Positions 19,979 to 28,998 of a DNA stretch of 64,000 nucleotides are shown one piece after another. The position numbers and the translations under genes were made by a program. Position 1 is the stretch's first letter; every line of letters begins with the position of its first letter. This stretch comes from an uncultured Desulfomicrobiaceae bacterium (GTDB lineage Bacteria; Desulfobacterota; Desulfovibrionia; Desulfovibrionales; Desulfomicrobiaceae): assembly GCA_937989665.1 (NCBI GenBank), contig CALKRN010000005.1, positions 102,080 through 166,079 on the forward strand, read 5' to 3'. The notes under the pieces are model-generated. The model made no database searches, was not told the origin of the DNA, and saw only the letters and a list, made by a program, of their open reading frames with translations.

Positions 19979-20003
19979 TGAAGGGGAGGCCTTGGCAGGC
20001 CTT

Positions 20004-20028
20004 TGCCCCGCCGCGGCGGGGCATTTTT
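20004..20028 (+). terminator. Intrinsic terminator of the polyamine operon
   Basis: A perfect 20-base palindrome (20004-20023) of G+C-rich sequence is followed by TTTTT at 20024-20028, 26 bases after the PfpI stop codon. Confidence 0.88.
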
Positions 20029-20061
20029 GTTGGTGTCGCAGCATGGTTTCAAGGAGATTTC

Positions 20062-21207
20062 ATGGAATGCAATCCGTTATGCCAGGAGCTTACCTCGTTT
20101 CGCGTCATGGATGTGCTGGAGCGGGCTTCCGAACTGGAGCGTCAGGGGCGCCATATCATCCATTTGGAGATCGGTGAGCCGGACTTCCCGACACCTGCGG
20201 CCGTCAAGGCCGCGGCCGTTGCCGCCATTGAGGCCGGCCATACCCACTACACCCATTCCCTTGGAATCCCTGAGCTGCGGGAGGCCATCGCAGACCACTA
20301 CCACCAGGAATATGGGGTAGTGGTGGACCCGGAGCGCATCCTGGTCACGCCGGGGACCTCGCCAGCCATGCTCCTTGTGTTTTCCCTCATGCTGCGGCCA
20401 GGGCAACGGGTCATCCTGACTGACCCCTGCTACGCCTGCTATCCCAATTTTCTGCGTTTTGCGGGCGCTGTGCCCCATTTCGTCCCCTTGCGGCCCGAGG
20501 CTGGCTTCCAGCTCGATGTGGCCGCAGTCCGGGAGGTTCTTCCTGATGTGGCGGGCATTCTTATCAACTCCCCCGCCAACCCCACCGGGGTGGTACTCGA
20601 ATCTCGGGCCCTCAAAGAACTTGCAGACCTGGGCATCACCGTCTTTTCTGACGAGATCTACCATGGGCTGGTATATACGGGCCGGGCGCGGAGCATGCTG
20701 GAGTTTACGGACGATTGCTTTGTCTTCAATGGCTTTTCCAAACGCTACGCCATGACCGGCTGGCGTCTGGGCTATGTTATCGCTCCCGAGCGCTATGTGG
20801 AGCGGTTGCGGACGATGCAGCAAAACTTCTTCCTGTGCACGAGTTCCATCGCTCAATGGGCAGGGGTAGCTGCATTGACGCAAACAGCTGCCGAGGTGGA
20901 ACACATGCGGGCGGTGTACGATGAGCGGCGGCATTATCTCATCGCTCGCTTGCAGCAGCTTGGTTTTGGGATTGGGGTAGAGCCGACGGGCGCCTTTTAT
21001 GTCTTTGCCGATGCGCGGCATTGGACAGAGGATTCGGTAGGGTTTGCCTTTGATGTCTTGGAGCGCGCTGGCGTGGGCGTGGCCCCAGGAGTGGATTTTG
21101 GTCCGAGCGGTGAAGGCTTTCTCCGTTTTTCCTACGCCAATTCGGTGGAGCACCTTGAAGAGGGGATGCTCCGGTTGGAACGGTATCTTGCAGAGCGGAG
21201 GGCGTGA
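20062..21207 (+). CDS. Class I/II pyridoxal-phosphate aminotransferase
   Basis: A 381-residue fold-type I aminotransferase (aspartate aminotransferase superfamily). Motifs: HLEIGEPDFPTP near residue 36, YTHSLGIPELREAIA, the PLP ring contacts NSPANPTGVV and SDEIYHGLVY, and the Schiff-base lysine in FNGFSKRYAMTGWRLGY. Likely substrates are amino acids such as alanine, aspartate or aromatic residues; the exact one is not resolved. The start at 20062 follows AAGGAG by about 5 bases; the open frame extending upstream overlaps the PfpI gene and terminator and is rejected. TGA overlaps the next ATG. Confidence 0.92.
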   Translation: MECNPLCQELTSFRVMDVLERASELERQGRHIIHLEIGEPDFPTPAAVKAAAVAAIEAGHTHYTHSLGIPELREAIADHYHQEYGVVVDPERILVTPGTSPAMLLVFSLMLRPGQRVILTDPCYACYPNFLRFAGAVPHFVPLRPEAGFQLDVAAVREVLPDVAGILINSPANPTGVVLESRALKELADLGITVFSDEIYHGLVYTGRARSMLEFTDDCFVFNGFSKRYAMTGWRLGYVIAPERYVERLRTMQQNFFLCTSSIAQWAGVAALTQTAAEVEHMRAVYDERRHYLIARLQQLGFGIGVEPTGAFYVFADARHWTEDSVGFAFDVLERAGVGVAPGVDFGPSGEGFLRFSYANSVEHLEEGMLRLERYLAERRA

Positions 21208-21425
21208 TGCTTGTGGACGTTGCGGTCAATGGTCCCTGCTGTTCGGGGTGTGGGGCGTGCGCCGAGGTGGCGCCTGAGCTTTTTGCCTTGGACGATTTTG
21301 GTACGGCCTATCCTGTGCGCAATCCCTGCCCTGAGGAGTTGGCCTGCCAAGCAGCGAGGATCTGTCCGGTAAGCTGTATCGAGGTTATGGTGCCGGGAAC
21401 CAGCGCAACGCCGGCATGCCGTTGA
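21207..21425 (+). CDS. Small ferredoxin, single [4Fe-4S] cluster type
   Basis: A 72-residue ferredoxin with Cys12-X2-Cys15-X2-Cys18 and a distal Cys53-Pro, the pattern for one [4Fe-4S] cluster; extra Cys at 11, 41, 47 and 57 could add a second site or a disulfide. It probably carries electrons in the cytoplasm. Its ATG overlaps the aminotransferase TGA (TGATG), so the two are co-translated. Its last 41 bases overlap the convergent mqnA gene, a tight arrangement that may affect expression of both. Confidence 0.88.
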   Translation: MLVDVAVNGPCCSGCGACAEVAPELFALDDFGTAYPVRNPCPEELACQAARICPVSCIEVMVPGTSATPACR

Positions 21426-22281
21426 GGAGCCCAAGCTCGGTGGCATAGGCACCAAAACAGGTCAGGGCCGCGAGTTCCTCTGGGCCGATGGTTGTGTACA
21501 TGGTGTGCCAGTAGTCAAGTACCGCCTTGGCCGAGAGGCCATGAAGCGAGGCCGCCAGAGGGGCAAGTTCAGGGAGGTGCGTTGGTAATTGGGCATTGAT
21601 GGCGGTCAGGGCCGTATGGAGGCGCTGGAGCAGGGCGCTGTGGGTGGCAACGCAGGCCTCGCGTACGATCCAGACCGCAAAGACGAATGGCAGGCCCGTC
21701 CAGTCATGCCATGCTTCGGCGAGGTCGATGACCTGCCAGCCTTGGGGTGGCGTCAGCCAGAGGCGCAGCGCCTGGTTGCCGATTTCCAGGTGCGGCCGTT
21801 GGAAGCAAAGCCCCTCTCCTGGAGGGCAAGGACGCCACGGTACTGAGGGGAGCTTCCAGACTCGCTGCCAGAGGAGGCGCAGCAGGGCTGAGGAGGAGGC
21901 TGAGGCGTTTGTCAGCAATACCGGTCCTGGATGGTGCTGGAGCCAATCTCCCAGGTCTTCCAGCGGGGTCGGCGAGAGGAGCACAACGCTTTGGACCGCC
22001 CTGCGAGCGCAGATTCCCACCCCTGAGAGCAGGCGGTAGCTCTCGGCACCCTCCAAATAGGCAAACGAACTGGAGGGCGAGACATCTAACCGCGCCTCGT
22101 GCAAGGCGCGGTTGAGTTCATTGGGATGGCCAGGCCAATGGATAACCGCCTCTCCCTCTGGCAAGTGCCGGGACAGGAGGTGGAAGATAGGCCAGAGGTT
22201 AAGGTAGTCGATGCGCCCAAGGCGCAGAGGCGCGGGAGGACCCGAGGCAGCAGCTGCTGCCCCGGGGAGCGGATCAGCCAT
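21385..22281 (-). CDS. mqnA: Chorismate dehydratase (futalosine pathway menaquinone synthesis)
   Basis: A 298-residue periplasmic-binding-protein-like enzyme of the MqnA/MqnD family. The N-terminal signature is LGRIDYLNLWPIFHLL; other marks are ARLDVSPSSSFAYLEGAE and GLPFVFAVWIVRE. MqnA dehydrates chorismate to 3-enolpyruvyl-benzoate, the entry to menaquinone by the futalosine route. The pattern (YLN..P then DVSP.SS) favours MqnA over MqnD. Its ATG overlaps the adk TAA by one base. No other futalosine gene lies in the window. Menaquinone would serve the cytochrome bd oxidase encoded at 58738-61089. Confidence 0.85.
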   Translation of the reverse strand: MADPLPGAAAAASGPPAPLRLGRIDYLNLWPIFHLLSRHLPEGEAVIHWPGHPNELNRALHEARLDVSPSSSFAYLEGAESYRLLSGVGICARRAVQSVVLLSPTPLEDLGDWLQHHPGPVLLTNASASSSALLRLLWQRVWKLPSVPWRPCPPGEGLCFQRPHLEIGNQALRLWLTPPQGWQVIDLAEAWHDWTGLPFVFAVWIVREACVATHSALLQRLHTALTAINAQLPTHLPELAPLAASLHGLSAKAVLDYWHTMYTTIGPEELAALTCFGAYATELGLLNGMPALRWFPAP

Positions 22282-22952
22282 TAGCGCAATTGGGCAAGCA
22301 GGGTTTCTTTAATTTCAGTGATGGAGCCTTCTCCATTGAGTTCGATATACTTGAAGCCGACTTCTTTGGCCAAGTTTTTGAAATAGTAGCAGGCCGCCAG
22401 GGTGCCGGTCTCGGTGTTGTAGTAGATATCGTGGCGCTTGTTGATGGCCTCTTCGTCCTGGTCGTCGCTGCGAGCCGTGAGCTCGCCCCCGCAGACCCGA
22501 CATTTGCCATCGATGGGTTTGATGGCCTCGATATAGATGTTGTTGGGGTGGTTCGGGTCGTTCTTGCAGAGGCGCCGGCCCATGATGCGGTTTTTGGCCA
22601 CTTCACGCGGCAATAAAATCTCGATGACATAGTCGAGCTGCACCCCATCGGCCTTCAAGGCCTCCCAAAGCTTCTGCGCCTGGACGATGGAGCGAGGAAA
22701 GCCGTCCAAGAGCCAGCCATTGGGGCCGGCCTTTTTGAGCACGTCGAGGACCATGGGGATGGTGATGTCGTCTGGCACAAGCTCACCCCGATCGATGTAC
22801 TCTTTGGCCTTTTTGCCCAGTTCTGTGCCTCCGCCAATGTGCTGGCGGAAGATGGCGCCGGATTCGATATGGTCGAGGTTGTACTTTTGCTTCACCAGCG
22901 ACCCCTGCGTCCCTTTGCCGCTGCCATTGGGTCCGAAGATGAGGATGTTCAC
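22281..22952 (-). CDS. adk: Adenylate kinase, metal-binding LID type
   Basis: A 223-residue adenylate kinase with P-loop GPNGSGKGTQ and the NMP motif DGFPRSIVQAQ. It interconverts ATP plus AMP with two ADP. The LID carries Cys129, His135, Cys151 and Cys154 in C-X5-H-X15-C-X2-C, the motif described for the Zn/Co/Fe-binding adenylate kinase of Desulfovibrio gigas. The GTG start at 22952 is chosen because AAAGGAGGGC sits 3-10 bases upstream and because it gives exactly the D. gigas numbering; the ATG 27 bases upstream has no SD. It is coupled to mqnA downstream. Confidence 0.95.
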   Translation of the reverse strand: MNILIFGPNGSGKGTQGSLVKQKYNLDHIESGAIFRQHIGGGTELGKKAKEYIDRGELVPDDITIPMVLDVLKKAGPNGWLLDGFPRSIVQAQKLWEALKADGVQLDYVIEILLPREVAKNRIMGRRLCKNDPNHPNNIYIEAIKPIDGKCRVCGGELTARSDDQDEEAINKRHDIYYNTETGTLAACYYFKNLAKEVGFKYIELNGEGSITEIKETLLAQLR

Positions 22953-23158
22953 GATGCCCTCCTTTGCAAAAAATTTCACAACCGCCTAGCGCCCGGTGGG
23001 AATACTGTCAATGCTTTCTCCCGTGTGGCTTGGGTTGACACTGCGGACGTCCAGGGCTTAGCCCTTAAAAAACAAATGCTTTTTATGTGGTCCGTTGCAA
23101 TGGGTATGGGCCGATGGCTTTGGGGTGCAGGGGGTTTGCGAAACGAAGAACGAGGACC

Positions 23159-23785
23159 ATGGCGATGGGTCTTTCCACGTGGCTGCCTTTTGTGGCGGCG
23201 AGTATTATCTTTAGCCTGAGCCCCGGATCGGGGGCCATTTCCACCGTGGGCGTGAGCCTCTTTCAGGGATGGCGGGCTGCTTTTTGGAATATCCTTGGGT
23301 TACAGGTGGGCTTGGGGGTACATATCGGGCTTGTGGGCGCTGGGCTGGGGATGCTCGTGGCGGCCTCGGCACCGGCCTTTGCCATGCTCAAATGGCTTGG
23401 GGCAGGATATCTTGTATGGTTGGGCCTTCAGAAATGGCGTGAAGTCCCGAGCGGTGTGGGCGAGGCGCCCAGCCCTGCGTTGCCTGGGGCCTTGGTGCGG
23501 CGGGCTGTGCTGGTCAATCTCACCAATCCCAAGAGCATCGTCTTTTTGGCGGCCTTCTTGCCGCAATTTCTCTCCCACGAGGCACCTCTTATGCCCCAGT
23601 ATGTGATGATGGGCCTGACCATCGTCTGTGTCGATGCCTTGGTCATGGCGGGCTATGCCCTGGCTGCGGTCCAGGCGCGGCGGCTGTTGACCCAACCAGC
23701 AGCCATGGTGGGGGCCAATCGCCTCCTTGGGGCGGTGTTTGTCGGCGCGGGTGTTGCCTTGGCTTCGGCCCAACGCGCTGGCTAG
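23159..23785 (+). CDS. LysE/RhtB-family amino acid exporter
   Basis: A 208-residue membrane protein with about six helices. Family marks: SLSPGSGAISTVGVSLFQGW near the N-terminus (the usual PGP/SPGP element), MLKWLGAGYLVWLGLQKWR, and LVNLTNPKSIVFLAAFLPQF. Members export amino acids such as lysine, threonine or homoserine, or related compounds; specificity is unknown. GAGGA precedes the ATG at 23159; an ATG two codons later (23165) is equally plausible. The track upstream contains no other gene. Confidence 0.88.
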   Translation: MAMGLSTWLPFVAASIIFSLSPGSGAISTVGVSLFQGWRAAFWNILGLQVGLGVHIGLVGAGLGMLVAASAPAFAMLKWLGAGYLVWLGLQKWREVPSGVGEAPSPALPGALVRRAVLVNLTNPKSIVFLAAFLPQFLSHEAPLMPQYVMMGLTIVCVDALVMAGYALAAVQARRLLTQPAAMVGANRLLGAVFVGAGVALASAQRAG

Positions 23786-23841
23786 GGGTGCTATGTATTG
23801 TCCGGACCTTGTCGTGGGAGGTGCGCAGGAACACGGTGGGG

Positions 23842-23935
23842 GCCGTGGCCGGGCCTTGCGGAAGGCCTCACGGGGCTACTGACGTCGCGGAGGAGGCGTG
23901 GACATCATGCGTGGCCGTGGCCGGGCCTTGCGGAA
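23842..23935. repeat. 22-bp direct repeat, copies 72 bp apart
   Basis: Identical 22-base segments lie at 23842-23863 and 23914-23935. The second copy is inside the DEAD-box helicase gene and encodes its basic tail (FRKARPRP). The first lies just beyond the helicase stop codon. It looks like a partial duplication of the gene's 3' end. Confidence 0.85.
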
Positions 23936-25471
23936 AGTCACCCGACCGCCTTGGGAGCGATGCGCCAGGACCTTTTCGGCATCGGCAAAGGGTAAGGACA
24001 CAAAGGCGCAGCTCTCGAGGATCTCGATGTCCCCCACGCGTTTGGGGGGCACGCCACAGGACTCCTCAAGGTAGGCTACGAGGCGCCGGGGTGTCAGCCC
24101 ATCGCGGCGGCCCAGTTGGACTACGAGGCGGGTCTTCCCTGTGCGGTCCGGCCCAAGCTCCTGGATCTCTCGGTAGCGGCGGGCATCGAGTTCGGCACCG
24201 AACGCCAGGTGGAGGATGGCTGCCACAACAGTTTCGGCCTGCTCCCCAGCAAGGAGGCGGGCGGCCATAAGGCGCAGCTGCGGGTCGAACTCGTGGGTCA
24301 GGGCCGCGCGGATCTCGCCTTCAATGCGCTCTCGTTTGGCATCCAGTACTTCAGCCACCTTGGGCAGGCGGCCCTTGCGGATGCTAGTGCGGGCGAGTTT
24401 TTGGATCCATTGGAGTCGTCGGTACTCCGGAGGGGTGACAAAGGTAATAGCGATGCCGCTTTTGCCCGCCCGGCCAGTGCGGCCTACACGGTGGACATAG
24501 GCTTCGGGGTCACCGGGGAGGTCGTAGTTGATGACGTGGGAGAGGTCGTGGACGTCGATGCCTCGAGCCGCCACATCCGTGGCCACGAGGATACGCGCCT
24601 GGCGTTTTTTGAAGGCATCGAGGACCTTTTCCCGTTGGGCTTGGCCGAGATCACCATGGAGGGCGAGGGCGTCGTAGCCGCGTTCCGCGAGACGGGTGGC
24701 AATGGCGTCGGCATCCACCTTGGTGCGGCAGAAGACGAGGCCATAGAAATCTTCTTCCATGTCGATGATGCGGCACAGGGCCTCAAACTTGTCGGCTGCT
24801 GCGACCTCAAAGGCGATTTGGTCGGTAGCGCTGGCCGTCAGGCTGGTGCTTTCCGCGCGTAAGGTCAGGTATTCGCCCATGGTGCGGCGGGCCACGGCCA
24901 CGACCTCTTGCGGCATGGTGGCGGAGAAAAGGAGGATGCGTCGGCTGGGCGGCGTATGACCGAGGATGGTCTCCACGTCCTCGAGAAAGCCCATGCTGAG
25001 CATCTCGTCGGCCTCGTCAAGGACCGCGAAGGCGAGCTGGGAGAGGTCGAGGCTGTTGCGGCGCAGATGGTCAAGGATACGGCCTGGTGTACCTACGACA
25101 ATGGCCGCCCCACGGCGCAGGGCGCGCAGTTGGAGTTCCATGGAGGCACCGCCATAGACGGGGGCGATGGCAAGCCGCGGGTCAGGCCGCAACGAACTGA
25201 GTTCTTCGGCTACCTGGATGGCGAGTTCTCGCGTTGGGGTAAGAATAAGGGCCTGGACGTGCCGTGCGTCGGGGTCGAGGCGTTGGAGGATGGGCAGCCC
25301 ATAGGCGGCGGTCTTGCCCGTGCCGGTTTGCGCCTGGGCGAGCAGGTGCTGGTGGCCATGGAGGATGGCCGGGATCGTCTGGATTTGAATCGGTGTGGGT
25401 TCCTCGAAGCCTTTGCGTTCGAGGGCCTGCAGGAGCGCCTGGCTCAGGCCAAGGCTGGCGAAGGATGACAT
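23876..25471 (-). CDS. DEAD-box ATP-dependent RNA helicase
   Basis: A 531-residue helicase. Q motif GFEEPTPIQIQTIP, Walker A AQTGTGKT, PTRELA, DEAD box VLDEADEM, SAT (LFSATMPQ), and in the second RecA domain ATDVAARGIDV and YVHRVGRTGRAG. A C-terminal DbpA-like RNA-binding domain spans about residues 435-510 (VVQLGRRDGLTPRRLVAYLEE), then a short Arg/Pro-rich tail. This is the DeaD/CsdA-type layout, acting in ribosome assembly or mRNA decay, often at low temperature. The start at 25471 matches the family N-terminus and has AAAGG upstream. The 3' end is partly duplicated downstream. Confidence 0.93.
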   Translation of the reverse strand: MSSFASLGLSQALLQALERKGFEEPTPIQIQTIPAILHGHQHLLAQAQTGTGKTAAYGLPILQRLDPDARHVQALILTPTRELAIQVAEELSSLRPDPRLAIAPVYGGASMELQLRALRRGAAIVVGTPGRILDHLRRNSLDLSQLAFAVLDEADEMLSMGFLEDVETILGHTPPSRRILLFSATMPQEVVAVARRTMGEYLTLRAESTSLTASATDQIAFEVAAADKFEALCRIIDMEEDFYGLVFCRTKVDADAIATRLAERGYDALALHGDLGQAQREKVLDAFKKRQARILVATDVAARGIDVHDLSHVINYDLPGDPEAYVHRVGRTGRAGKSGIAITFVTPPEYRRLQWIQKLARTSIRKGRLPKVAEVLDAKRERIEGEIRAALTHEFDPQLRLMAARLLAGEQAETVVAAILHLAFGAELDARRYREIQELGPDRTGKTRLVVQLGRRDGLTPRRLVAYLEESCGVPPKRVGDIEILESCAFVSLPFADAEKVLAHRSQGGRVTFRKARPRPRMMSTPPPRRQ

Positions 25472-25660
25472 ACGAAGACCTTTGTGGGAAAAGACGTGGG
25501 GGGATTGGAAGCCCAAGGGACAAAGGCCGCTGAGCGCGCGGCGTTGACGCTCTCCCTAGGTCGACCGGCGAGGGAGGGCAAGGAAAAGTTGCCCATCTGC
25601 CCTTGTCAGGCCGGCTTGTCAGAGGCTAGCCGGAGGTATCTTTCCCGAAGGAGACATGCC

Positions 25661-26113
25661 GTGGAGATTCTCATTATCAATGGTCCCAACCTTGGCCATC
25701 TCGGGGTGCGCCAGCCGGAAATCTATGGCGTGCAGGGGATGGACGCTGTGCCGGCGTTGGTGGCGGCCCTTCTGGGGCCCAACGCTGCCGCGGTGCGCCT
25801 GGCCTTTTTCCAGTCCAATAGCGAAGGCGCGCTTATCGATCGCCTGGAACAGGCTTGGAAAGAGCGGGTGGAAGGGATTGTCATCAATCCGGGGGCATAC
25901 ACCCACACGAGCCTTGCCTTGGCCGATTGCCTCGCGTGGATTGGCATTCCTTACGTGGAGGTGCACCTGAGCAACCTGGCCGCTCGGCCCGAGCCCATGC
26001 GCCATACGAGCCTGACTGCCCCGCGGGCCATCGGTACCCTTGCCGGCTTTGGGGTCCTCGGCTATGCGTTGGCGGTGCAGGCGCTCTGGCAGCTGCAGCA
26101 CGCAAAAGTATAG
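25661..26113 (+). CDS. aroQ: Type II 3-dehydroquinate dehydratase
   Basis: A 150-residue protein of standard AroQ length. It dehydrates 3-dehydroquinate to 3-dehydroshikimate in the shikimate pathway. Motifs: INGPNLGHLGVRQPEIYG near residue 6 (catalytic Tyr in PEIYG), QSNSEGALIDRL, NPGAYTHTSLAL (substrate binding) and VEVHLSN. The QSN motif has Ser where many homologues have His. Start GTG 25661 follows AAGGAG by 7 bases; the longer frame upstream is rejected. Followed 33 bases later by efp. Confidence 0.94.
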   Translation: MEILIINGPNLGHLGVRQPEIYGVQGMDAVPALVAALLGPNAAAVRLAFFQSNSEGALIDRLEQAWKERVEGIVINPGAYTHTSLALADCLAWIGIPYVEVHLSNLAARPEPMRHTSLTAPRAIGTLAGFGVLGYALAVQALWQLQHAKV

Positions 26114-26146
26114 GGCGTCCATGTATTTTTTGGGAAGGAGCAATGC

Positions 26147-26704
26147 ATGATTTCAACGACGGAATTTAAAAAAGGCAAAAAGATCGAGATCGACGGGGCA
26201 CCCTGTGAAATTTTGGAGTGTAGTCACTACAAGCCAGGTAAAGGTGGGGCCTTTATGCGCACCAAATATCGGAATCTGCTCACCGGTGCGGTGGTTGAGC
26301 AGAATTTCCGCTCAGGGATGAAGTTCCCCAAGCCAGACTTGGAAGTGCGCGAGATGCAGTATCTCTATCGGGAAGGTGATGATTTTGCTTTCATGGATAT
26401 GACCTCGTACGAGCAGATGACCCTTGCGGCTGCGGTTGTGGGGGAGAAGGGCGGATACCTTAAGGAAGCTTCGTCGTATAAAGTTATGCTCTACGAGGGA
26501 CGGCCCATTGATCTGGAGATCCCGGCCTCAGTCGTGTTGGAAGTTACGGCCACGGATCCTGGTGTTAAAGGCGATACTGTTACGGGTGCCACCAAGCCAG
26601 CGACATTGGAGACCGGCCTCGTGGTGCAGGTCCCACTTTTTGTGGAGACTGGGGATCGCATCAAGATCAATACCGAGACCGGGGATTACCTCGGTCGGGA
26701 GTAA
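26147..26704 (+). CDS. efp: Elongation factor P
   Basis: A 185-residue EF-P with the three beta-barrel layout. The tip loop reads [10 protein letters not shown] with Lys32 at the position modified in many bacteria; no modification enzyme gene is in the window. The C-terminus has [17 protein letters not shown]. It relieves ribosome stalling at polyproline. AAGGAG lies 8-9 bases before the ATG; another ATG 4 bases upstream is out of frame. Lies in the order aroQ-efp-ftsK, probably one transcript. Confidence 0.96.
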   Translation: MISTTEFKKGKKIEIDGAPCEILECSHYKPGKGGAFMRTKYRNLLTGAVVEQNFRSGMKFPKPDLEVREMQYLYREGDDFAFMDMTSYEQMTLAAAVVGEKGGYLKEASSYKVMLYEGRPIDLEIPASVVLEVTATDPGVKGDTVTGATKPATLETGLVVQVPLFVETGDRIKINTETGDYLGRE

Positions 26705-26772
26705 GCGAGCGATGTCCTGGTGCCCAAGGCCATGGAGGGGGCTCCGTGGCCTTGTGTTTTTTGGGGAGGCCC

Positions 26773-28998
26773 ATGACCGATTCCATGACGGATAGACGCA
26801 TGCTCGTGCGGGAGATCGCCGCCTTGGGGTGCGCGGTGCTCCTCGTCCTGGTAGTGGCAGCCTTGTATTCGTATTCCAGCCTCGATCCAGGCCTCAATCG
26901 GGCGGCTGCCGAGGGGATGGTCCGGAATGTGGCTGGTACGGTGGGCGCTTATTTGGCCGGGATGCTGGTGGATTTGTTCGGTGCCGCGGCCTGGTGGGCG
27001 CCAGCAGGGCTGGGGCTTCTCCTCCTGCGCCTGCTTTTTTCGGATTGGCGGCTGTCCCCTAGCCGTTGGGGGGGGATTGCCCTGGCGATCCCGTGGTCCC
27101 TCGTCCTGTTGGAATGTTCTTGGACAAAGGCCCTCATGACCGGCCTTCCCATGAGCGGCGGCGGGATGGTGGGCCGAATCTTGGCCCACGGGGGGCATCA
27201 GTTGGTCGGTGAGCTGGGGTTGGCAAGTCTTCTACTTGCTTGGGGGCTGGTGATCGTGCGTCTTCTTTTCGCGCAGCCGCTTGCCCGCTTAGGGCATGCC
27301 CTGGTGGTCTGGTTGGCACCGCGAGAAAGTGGGCAGAAGCGAATGGAAGAAGAGGTCCCAGGGCGCTCGCAGCGCCCTGGTTCACCGGACCCCTCCCGTC
27401 TCCTGCGTGCCACCGTGGGGCGTAAGGAAGAGGAAAGACCAGCAGAGGCCACCGCCAAGGATCCGTCCTTGCGTGCGGCTTCGGGACGGGCGCAGCCGCC
27501 AGTGGCAGTGCCGCGGCCGCCGGCCATTGCTTCGGTAGCGCCCTCTTCTCAGGAACATGGCCCTGCACCCGGGCCGCCGCTCGATCTCCTTTGTCCAGCG
27601 CCATCGACAAGCGTTGCTGTGCCGCGTCAGTCCCTAGAACGACTCGCTGAAGCCGTGACGACCTGCTTTTCGGATTTCGGGATCCACGGCGAGGTGCAGG
27701 CCATCCAGCCTGGCCCGGTCATCACCTTATTTGAGTTCAAGCCTGCCCCAGGCATTAAAGTAAGCCGGATCGCCAACTTGGGCGATGATTTGGCCCTGGC
27801 CCTTAAGGCGCGTTCCGTGCGCATCATTGCCCCGCTGCCTGGCAAGGATACTGTGGGCATCGAGATCCCCAATGAAAAGCGCCAGTCGGTGCTGCTGCGC
27901 GAGATCTTGGAGAGTCCGGCTTTTGCCCAAGGGGGCCTTTTGCCTCTCGCCTTGGGCAAGGATGCTCAGGGTAATCCCAAGGTCGTGGATCTCGCCAAAA
28001 TGCCCCATTTGTTGGTCGCCGGGGCAACGGGTGCTGGTAAGTCGGTCTGTCTCAACTGCCTGCTCGTGAGCCTTGTTTATCGGCATAGCCCGCAGACGTT
28101 GCGGCTACTTTTGGTGGATCCCAAACGCATCGAGCTGGCGACGTATAGCGCCCTTCCCCATCTTGTGCATCCTGTGGTGACCGACATGCAGTTGGCCAAA
28201 AACGCCCTCGATTGGGCAGTGCGGGAAATGGAGGATCGCTACGAGGCCATGGCCCGCCTTGGCGTGCGGCATATTACGAGTTACAATGAGAAATTACGCG
28301 ATCTTGGTCCGGATGGCCCGCAAGGGGAGGCCTCCCTTAAACCGTTTCCCTTCATGGTGATCGTCATCGATGAGCTCGCCGATCTCATGATGACCGCGGC
28401 CAAAGAGGTGGAGACGAGCATTGTGCGCCTTGCTCAGCTGGCGCGGGCGGCAGGCATCCACCTTGTGCTCGCCACCCAGCGCCCCTCGGTGGATGTGGTG
28501 ACTGGAATCATCAAGGCCAATTTTCCGGCGCGGATCGCTTTTCAGGTGAGTTCGAAGCACGATTCGCGCACGATTCTTGATACCGTGGGTGCGGAATATC
28601 TCCTTGGGCAAGGGGATATGCTCTACAAAGGCAGTGGTGGGGCGCTCCTCCGGGTCCATGGGGCGTTTGTGGGCGATGAAGAGATCTCCCGCGTCGTGGC
28701 CTTTTGGGCCAAGCAGCATAAGCAGGTCTTCGAAGTGGATTTTGCCGCACTGGGGGACGGCGAAGAGGGGAGTGGCGAAGGTGTGGTGGGTGATGTCCTT
28801 GATGACCCCAAGTATGCCGAGGCCGTCGATCTCGTGCAGGAGCTGGGGAGGGCATCCATCTCCATGATCCAACGTCGCCTGCGCATTGGGTTTAACCGTG
28901 CGGCGCGGTTTATCGAACAGATGGAACGGGACGGGATCATTGGTCCGGCGGATGGGAGCAAGCCTCGGCTCGTGCGGCGGCGGGACGAGCGAGGATAG
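26773..28998 (+). CDS. ftsK: DNA translocase FtsK/SpoIIIE
   Basis: About 741 residues. Four predicted membrane helices occupy the first 170 residues, then a Pro/Ala-rich linker (about 190-290), the alpha/beta RecA-type motor with Walker A in AGATGAGKSVCLN and Walker B in FMVIVIDELADLM, and a C-terminal gamma winged-helix domain (YAEAVDLVQELGRASISMIQRRLRIGFNRAA region) that reads KOPS/SRS sites. It pumps chromosomal DNA at the division septum and aids dimer resolution. ATG 26773 follows GGGGAGG closely; ATG 26785 is an alternative. The linker is short compared with E. coli FtsK. Confidence 0.95.
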   Translation: MTDSMTDRRMLVREIAALGCAVLLVLVVAALYSYSSLDPGLNRAAAEGMVRNVAGTVGAYLAGMLVDLFGAAAWWAPAGLGLLLLRLLFSDWRLSPSRWGGIALAIPWSLVLLECSWTKALMTGLPMSGGGMVGRILAHGGHQLVGELGLASLLLAWGLVIVRLLFAQPLARLGHALVVWLAPRESGQKRMEEEVPGRSQRPGSPDPSRLLRATVGRKEEERPAEATAKDPSLRAASGRAQPPVAVPRPPAIASVAPSSQEHGPAPGPPLDLLCPAPSTSVAVPRQSLERLAEAVTTCFSDFGIHGEVQAIQPGPVITLFEFKPAPGIKVSRIANLGDDLALALKARSVRIIAPLPGKDTVGIEIPNEKRQSVLLREILESPAFAQGGLLPLALGKDAQGNPKVVDLAKMPHLLVAGATGAGKSVCLNCLLVSLVYRHSPQTLRLLLVDPKRIELATYSALPHLVHPVVTDMQLAKNALDWAVREMEDRYEAMARLGVRHITSYNEKLRDLGPDGPQGEASLKPFPFMVIVIDELADLMMTAAKEVETSIVRLAQLARAAGIHLVLATQRPSVDVVTGIIKANFPARIAFQVSSKHDSRTILDTVGAEYLLGQGDMLYKGSGGALLRVHGAFVGDEEISRVVAFWAKQHKQVFEVDFAALGDGEEGSGEGVVGDVLDDPKYAEAVDLVQELGRASISMIQRRLRIGFNRAARFIEQMERDGIIGPADGSKPRLVRRRDERG

